Of a stretch of 64,000 nucleotides of DNA, positions 58,324 through 64,000 are shown in pieces. Made by a program: the position numbers and the translations under genes. Source of the stretch: Fusarium oxysporum f. sp. lycopersici 4287 (lineage: Eukaryota > Ascomycota > Sordariomycetes > Hypocreales > Nectriaceae). Numbering within the stretch: position 1 is the first letter of the stretch; every line of letters starts with the position of its first letter. The notes beneath the pieces are model-generated. The model saw only the letters and a list, made by a program, of their open reading frames with translations. It searched no databases and had not been told where the DNA came from. The stretch is from contig NC_030987.1 of assembly GCF_000149955.1 (NCBI RefSeq), positions 1,675,387 to 1,739,386 of the forward strand. Direction: 5' to 3'.

Positions 58324-59651
58324 GACGAAGATGAGTTGAGAAACACTTGAACTGCCCTGCTCTCAAAGAATTATCGACAGGGCCGCCCTCAGCTATTTGT
58401 ATTCACGATAACTAGCCTCCAAGACTGTGGGTTACCTACCTATCCTGGGTTCACTCCAATTTGGCCCCGGCGCAAAAGACCCAAAAGGTCACCGAAATCG
58501 ATTCCGCGCTGAAGTCTCTCCCCTTGGCAAAAGGTCTATCCCTATAATTTGCCATGGCCATAACCGTCCAGTATCGGCGCCAAGCCTCCAAATGCCCTAT
58601 CGATCTGGCACGTTTATCTATGCGCCAAATCGGAGGTGGCCAGTCAGCGTCGATTGCGCGACCGCGGGGGGTTCACGCTTTGCCCTTTTTTGCAGGTCCC
58701 TTTGGAGGCCTTGTTGTTCTCTCGTCTTGGCCCCTGTAAATCATCAACACAATGGAGACACCTATTGGTTGACTTTGTCCTCGTGCAATCTTGCCAGAGA
58801 AAGAAGGAGCCGGAGATATTGTCTCAGGGAGCTATTTTCCGTCCTTTAACGGGCGGAAGACTTGGCGGTTCATAGGAATTGCGGCAGTTGATTTATCATT
58901 CGTCCAATCGAAATCACTCAGGTTTCAGGCCAAAGCCATTGAAAAACAATAAATTGGATCATTGGTCCCAATGATGTGAACGGGTATCTATCCAGCTAAA
59001 ACTCCATATATCGGCTACCCGACTGGTTCTCTATAAAATCATGGCTTGCCAACAAGCTTAAACTTAAGGCTCTTTTTTAAACCAAGGCAACAAAGACTAT
59101 CGAAGCGGGCCGAGGTAACTCCAATTAAAGACCTACAATTTGTCCTCAGTCTCTAGGACACGTGCATATCAATAGTCGGAGACCTCCGACGAACCCGGCG
59201 GGTTGCTAGGCATGGATAGTAACAGATTGGGCCCAAGATAGCGGGATGCCCCGTCTTTGTATGCCTCAATTGATGGAAATATCTCCGCTCAAAAGTGCGC
59301 TCTATCCAACCGCTGATACATAGCAGGCTGCGTCAAGAGCGACGTCCTGTCATTAAGGAAAGTGAAAAGTCCACCTCCTCATCACCACACCTTCTGAATC
59401 CCAAACTCGATGCATCTAGGACAACTCAACCATTGTGGTCCATTGCGATGACTAACATTGATCCTTGGCCCTGAAATCGCAACGACTCAAACATCAGATC
59501 GGAAGCTGTTCTCGCTCATAGCCTGGGCTCTGTTCTCTACGTCGTGAGCTCTCAATGATTCGGTTACCGCGCTCAAAGCTCGGTAGCTATATCGGGACCG
59601 ATGTTTGGGTGGGGGCACTGGTTCTATCGTTTACCGTAATGACGGATACAT
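58324..59651. other. 1.3 kb intergenic region
   Basis: Contains the promoter of the secreted nuclease gene (right of 58323) and the 3' flank of the NMNAT gene. A 140-codon plus-strand frame here has no recognisable motif and is not called. No repeat or RNA gene seen. Confidence 0.45.
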
Positions 59652-60755
59652 TCAACCAGTGCTGGTGCCGGCATCGGGCCCATTCGTGATGGCGTTCTCC
59701 TTGCCCTTGGAGTCAGGCATATCGAGATCGCGATAAAGATTATTCTCGAAAATGTAACTGACTACAAGGTCAGGAATCAAGTAGTCAATTGACATGTTAC
59801 GTTTAAGCAATAGGCGAATCTTGGTGCTGCTGATGTCATTGGTAACGACCTGTACTATCGTTAGTATCACAATACTGACACAATTATTCGTAGAACATAC
59901 CTGACGGATTATGTGAATATTCTTCTCCCATTGCTTCAGGTTTGCCAGGGTTGAATCAATTTCAGTTCCTGTACGCTCCAAAGCAAAAACGCCATAGTTG
60001 CCCAGGATGTGGTCAAGGTCACGCTCGTCCCACACACCGGGAGTCGACATGGTCTGGATGAGATCGAGGCCAGCAAGGAGCACAATGCGGCAGCGCTTTC
60101 GAGTTCCGTCAGTGCATTCAACACCGCCCATGACCTCGTTGATCTCATAGTCAAAGTGATCAAGCACTTTGGCGGTTGGGATGTAAGTTGGGCTCTCAGC
60201 TTCCCAGGGGTCGACCATTAGCCACTTGGAACTGTTTTCAGTCGCAAGTCTACACATCTCAATCCGATGATGAGCAGGAGCTAGGCCCTTCTTTTTGTAG
60301 GCATCGCTGACTGACATCTGGTTAGTTCAGGCATGTTTCATCTGGTAGAACCTTCACTTACCAGGACTCAAAAAACCTGCAACAACTTCGAAATCTGATA
60401 AATGTCAGCGATGCTTCAGAAGCAACGAGCGAGCAACCTACTCTCATTGTGAGCATGGTCCCGAGCCATGGGGAACATCCGAAGGCTGCTCAAAAGTTAG
60501 CTAATGCTTGTCCAAATATTGCCAAATTTCGTGATTGTCCAATGGTCGAGAGCATCGACCTCGATCAGATGATCTGCCAAAAGAGCCAGAATCATTAGGG
60601 TAAGCTTACTGAAGATACGTGATTGGGCTGAAAGAGCCGCAAGCAACGAGACATAGCGGAGTTTTGTCTGGAGGGCATGATCGTTGGAAGCGGTGCGAGG
60701 GAAAGACGTAATCCTCCCTCGTGTGCTCCTTAACGTATTGGTAGTCGCAAGCCAT
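59652..60755 (-). CDS. NMA1: nicotinamide-nucleotide adenylyltransferase (NMNAT)
   Basis: The enzyme makes NAD+ or deamido-NAD from ATP and NMN or NaMN, in the nucleus or cytosol. Five exons, 60755-60610, 60485-60442, 60394-60362 (33 nt), 60310-59901 and 59849-59652, join in frame to 276 residues. The nucleotidyltransferase signature is GSFSPITYLHLRMF (40-53), with the GxFxPxTxxH pattern formed across the first exon junction. ISSTKIR (217-223) is the C-terminal signature. Conserved FEVVAGFLSPVSDAYKK and MVDPWEAESPTY fit eukaryotic NMNATs. Exon 4 has three AG acceptors within 12 nt (ccag, gtcag, tcag); only the middle one keeps frame. An ATG just after the first acceptor is not the start, because it would omit the signature. 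Confidence 0.95.
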
Positions 60756-63700
60756 TTCGACTATTGTTGTGTGGTTGATATTGGTTTCTGAGATGGGAGT
60801 GGCGGGTTGAGCGGAACGAGGGGTTTCGCGATCCGATGAGCAACAGCGGCCGGCGCCGGTAGTTGACGGCGAACGGAAGCGAGGGGCACGGCAGTATCGG
60901 CGCAGAGACCGAATTACGACCGACTCGTTGAAAGTGGTCAGATCCGACCAGTTGCGGTGATTGAAGTCGTCGGGGTTATCAGGCGATGGTCGAAATAGAG
61001 ATGTGGCAACTTTGCGATTGTCGTTGACTGAATACTGCGCAAGTCTGGCGAAATGGATAGGCGGGCGGCGATGGCGGGGGTTCCGAAATCAGCAAATACT
61101 GCAAGTATTATGATGACACAGTAAGGGTTTCGCAGGTATTATCGCTTATTGGGTTGGGGCTGTTGGCGTATAGAGAGGGCTCGAGTAAGTGAATGAGCGA
61201 GTGTGTTCGTATGGGCGGGAATAGAGAAGAAGATGGAAGAGGCAAGTTAAAGTAGAAGAAAGAAGGTTTTCCTTACGGCCCTTCTGCGAGAATTGGATTC
61301 AAGTCTCCAGGCAGGGCAGGCGGGCATAGGCAAAGATGGTGGGCAAGTGCTGGGCTGCGCGTGCGCCGAGATCCATTGCCTTAGCAAGGGAAATGTGGGA
61401 CTACAGAAGCTATTCCCTCTGTTAGACTCCTGTGCTGAGCATTCTGGTAGGTCAGTTTCAGGCCCGCTAAAGAATCCGAAGCCATTCGAACCCCAGTCCC
61501 CAATCTTGGACAACCTGAGCCTGCCATTAACTCAACTGAATGGGAGTTACTGAACGCACAAGCACCCACAAAACACGAAAGTCCAGGCCTTTGACGCACC
61601 ATTCGCACGCCATCGACCTCAGCGGAGTGCAACAAAGCCACTGTTTTTGTTGTGTTGTGTTTTGTTTTGCTTTGGCTGTTGAAGATTTTACACCTGGTGA
61701 CGCCTGGAATGGTTAGTTTCCCCCATTGGCTCGTTCCCAATTCCCATCAACTACCACATTGGGAACCTCGAATTGTGCCATACTTCCTTACCACAGAACA
61801 GAATGCGGTTTTCTCTTTCTAATCTTGAACATGCTCCTTGTTCGCTTCAAAGGAACTCTTGATTACTCACTAAATCATTCACGTTCTAACTCTTAGTGGC
61901 GGGGTATGACGACGGCGATCTGAGCCACTCCACTAAGCCGGCTCGAGGGAACGTGATACAGGGACAGAGGGACATCAGTAGCAGCGTGAACCTAAGCTCT
62001 ACGGTAGCACCAATAGGTTCCCTGTAAAGTTACATTGTCGGCCTTGGTTTGTCTTGAAACCGAAACTCATCGAATTGGTTGGTCTCTGGAGCTGTGCTGC
62101 ATGCCGATAGCTTTCAATGGGTAAATCAACATGGTTATCAACCGTATAGCTACAAATCATAGTTTCCGTAAATCTTCAACATGCAGATCAAACTCAAAGC
62201 AAGATATCTCGGCTTGCTATGATGATGATCTGCTCCGTTTACAACTGACGGGATTTGCCATTCTCTGAGATTAGCCTGTCTTCCAGTCTGACTTCATTGC
62301 TCTGCCACGAAGATGTCTTTGTAAGCACCATGAATCAATCAGATTGCATACCGACGACAATCACTTTCCTCAATCCCTGTCGGGAAATGCGGGGTGGATT
62401 CTAGCTATCTTTGATTGTCAGAACTCTTACACTGAAGGTTTCTCGATTGACAAATTACATAAATGATTGGCATAACTGTGTGATCTTTAGTAAGTTGAGC
62501 CGGCGGTGTCTTGAACCGCTCCGATCAACATCGAGGATTATCCATTAAATCTCTCAAACAGCAACTTGTTATATAGCCATAGCTCTATTGCAGCAGTTGA
62601 CTCCACGCTCATCCCTGGGGCATATAAACATGGATTTGCTTGGAGCTCCAAACGAGCTTTCTCCACCATTCTTAACGGCGTGCTGTTGACTCGTGATTCA
62701 AAAATGCACCGCATCTCGAATTTAGCACAGCCAATTTGCATGCTCTGATTTTAAAGGGAACATCAGATCATGGTCTCCTAACGATATGGATAAGTTACGT
62801 GCATATCGTGCCCTTTGGCGGAGAAATAGGAGAAACTCCTACGAGATTGACCAATTTTATGTTATTTGATTGGCATCGAACCACCAGTCAATCACAAGAA
62901 ATGACAGTAGCAATAGGGTCAAAGTTAACTTCCTGTGCATTCAGCCAAGTCCTAACTTGCACTCGATCTTTTTCTTTAAACCCGCAGCTGAACTATCGAA
63001 AGTCACAGACAATAATATTCTACGCCAAGAATTCGTATTAACACAAGGTGTTTTCTCTTTTAGCCAGACGGTTTCAGACGACAGCTCGCCTCGTTGCTAG
63101 TCAGACGCCGAGAAAACACGCATGTCTCTGAGCTACTTAGCGGACCAATTGATACTTTGAAGGGAGTTAAGAGAGGTCCACTGTGGCCCCGGCTTGAAGC
63201 TGTTTCTGCCACGATGCTCCGTAGTGCTGCGATGGATGCATTTTAGCCTTTTTAGGTGAGTGATGGGTCCGGAAACCGCATTTCCTCCCGCCGACAGCGG
63301 AAGCTTACAAACTCGGGAACTCGGAGTCATTATCAATAATATCTGACCCGAGGAAATAGAGGCTTCGTGGTGCTCTTCGGAAAAGAACCATCCATCTAGA
63401 CAAAGTCAAGAGATAGGGCAGCGACTTGAGACTGGGGAATGTAGTTATGGGAGGATATGTCGATAAAAAGAGCTGCTTTGAGCGACTCCGGGACCATTGA
63501 AAAGAGAATGTCCACTAGGAGTCAACTATTGGGACAAGTTTTCGCTTTCAGAGTCTCTTGGTTCGTGGCGGCTTTTCTGAGAGCTATGAGAACCCTCCTG
63601 GTTACAGTATGCGAGAAAAGATGAAATACACCGTGACAACCTATTACAACTTTAGTTTGCACATCTATCAGAGGCTATAAAGTTCTACGATTAGGAACAT

Positions 63701-64000
63701 ATTCTCATAATGTTATATATTTGCTCAATCTATCACAACTTTGGCCTTACTTTATGCACAAGTTGAAGAAATCAACAAGGGATATGTATTCCGCTTTCTC
63801 GGAGCCCGAGCCTTGGCCATGACCTTTATCCACTGTTTACCAGATCAAGGAAAAAGCCAAATCTTCCACTTGAGCTTAATAATATTAGATCTATAAGTCT
63901 CTCCGCCATAGACAAAGAAATCCGAGTGCGGATCCGCAACCTCAAGCGTGGGGATGTGGGACGAAGCGTAACTCCCGAACATGTTTGCGGGGAAACGAAG
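60756..64000. other. 3.2 kb right end without a supported gene
   Basis: The first 250 bp are probably the NMNAT promoter, with GC-rich stretches near 60840-61080. The rest holds only short, motif-free frames. No tRNA, 5S rRNA or mobile element is recognised. A gene beginning beyond the window cannot be excluded. Confidence 0.4.

Noticed and set aside
60318..60318. ATG next to exon 4 as the NMNAT start
   Set aside because: It lies in the intron just before the in-frame acceptor and would drop the GSFSP nucleotide-binding signature found in upstream exons.
61460..61500. Possible tRNA T-arm (minus-strand GGTTCGAATGG)
   Set aside because: The flanking bases do not form a T-stem, and no matching D-arm or acceptor stem is found.

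Overview
The window looks like draft nuclear sequence from a filamentous ascomycete, most likely a Hypocreales/Nectriaceae fungus and probably Fusarium. The reasons are many short introns (about 41-57 nt) with gtaagt/gtatgt donors, ctaac-type branch sites and yag acceptors, a fungal-length fused phosphofructokinase, a CCT subunit, BiP ending in HDEL, a Zn2Cys6 regulator, an RTA1-family protein and a DUF1752/DUF3295 regulator. The genus is inferred from general resemblance; no search was run. A run of exactly 100 N (15595-15694) marks a scaffold gap. I see no CRISPR array, no rRNA or tRNA gene, no intact transposon and no virus.

Layout, left to right. Phosphofructokinase (391-2852, minus) comes first, followed by about 4.7 kb without a convincing gene. 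A Mks1/Reg1-type DUF1752/DUF3295 protein (7581-9317, plus) follows, then about 10 kb of gene-poor DNA with hairpins, simple repeats and the assembly gap. At 19.7-25 kb lie a coiled-coil gene whose frame is interrupted by one TAA, and a polytopic membrane protein divergent from an MFS drug/H+ antiporter-type exporter. After 3.2 kb of empty DNA comes an RWD plus CHY-zinc-finger protein (28179-30227, minus). After another 4 kb, an RTA1-family membrane protein (34281-35225, plus) converges on a Zn2Cys6 transcription factor (35412-36868, minus).

The right half is denser and mostly housekeeping. CCT5 (37198-39068, minus) is divergent from HBS1 (39650-42131, plus). Two uncharacterised hydrophilic proteins with similar His/Pro motifs follow (42989-44578 minus; 45637-46719 plus). 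After a 3.3 kb gap carrying an AT-rich degenerate repeat come BiP/KAR2 (50035-52233), an unrecognised nuclear-looking protein (53207-54529), a DUF2461 protein (55002-56271), a secreted endonuclease/exonuclease/phosphatase (56378-58323, minus) and nicotinamide-nucleotide adenylyltransferase (59652-60755, minus). The last 3.2 kb hold nothing I can support.

Several genes serve protein quality control or translation: CCT5 folds cytosolic tubulin and actin, BiP acts in the ER lumen, and HBS1 rescues stalled ribosomes. PFK and NMNAT are core metabolism. The accessory-looking part is 19.7-36.9 kb, with transporter, membrane proteins and a pathway-type regulator, but there is no backbone biosynthetic enzyme, so I do not call a secondary-metabolite cluster. 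The most notable anomalies are an extra G in the HBS1 P-loop codons that breaks an otherwise intact GTPase, and the lone in-frame stop in the coiled-coil gene. I did not find a convincing new multi-gene system.
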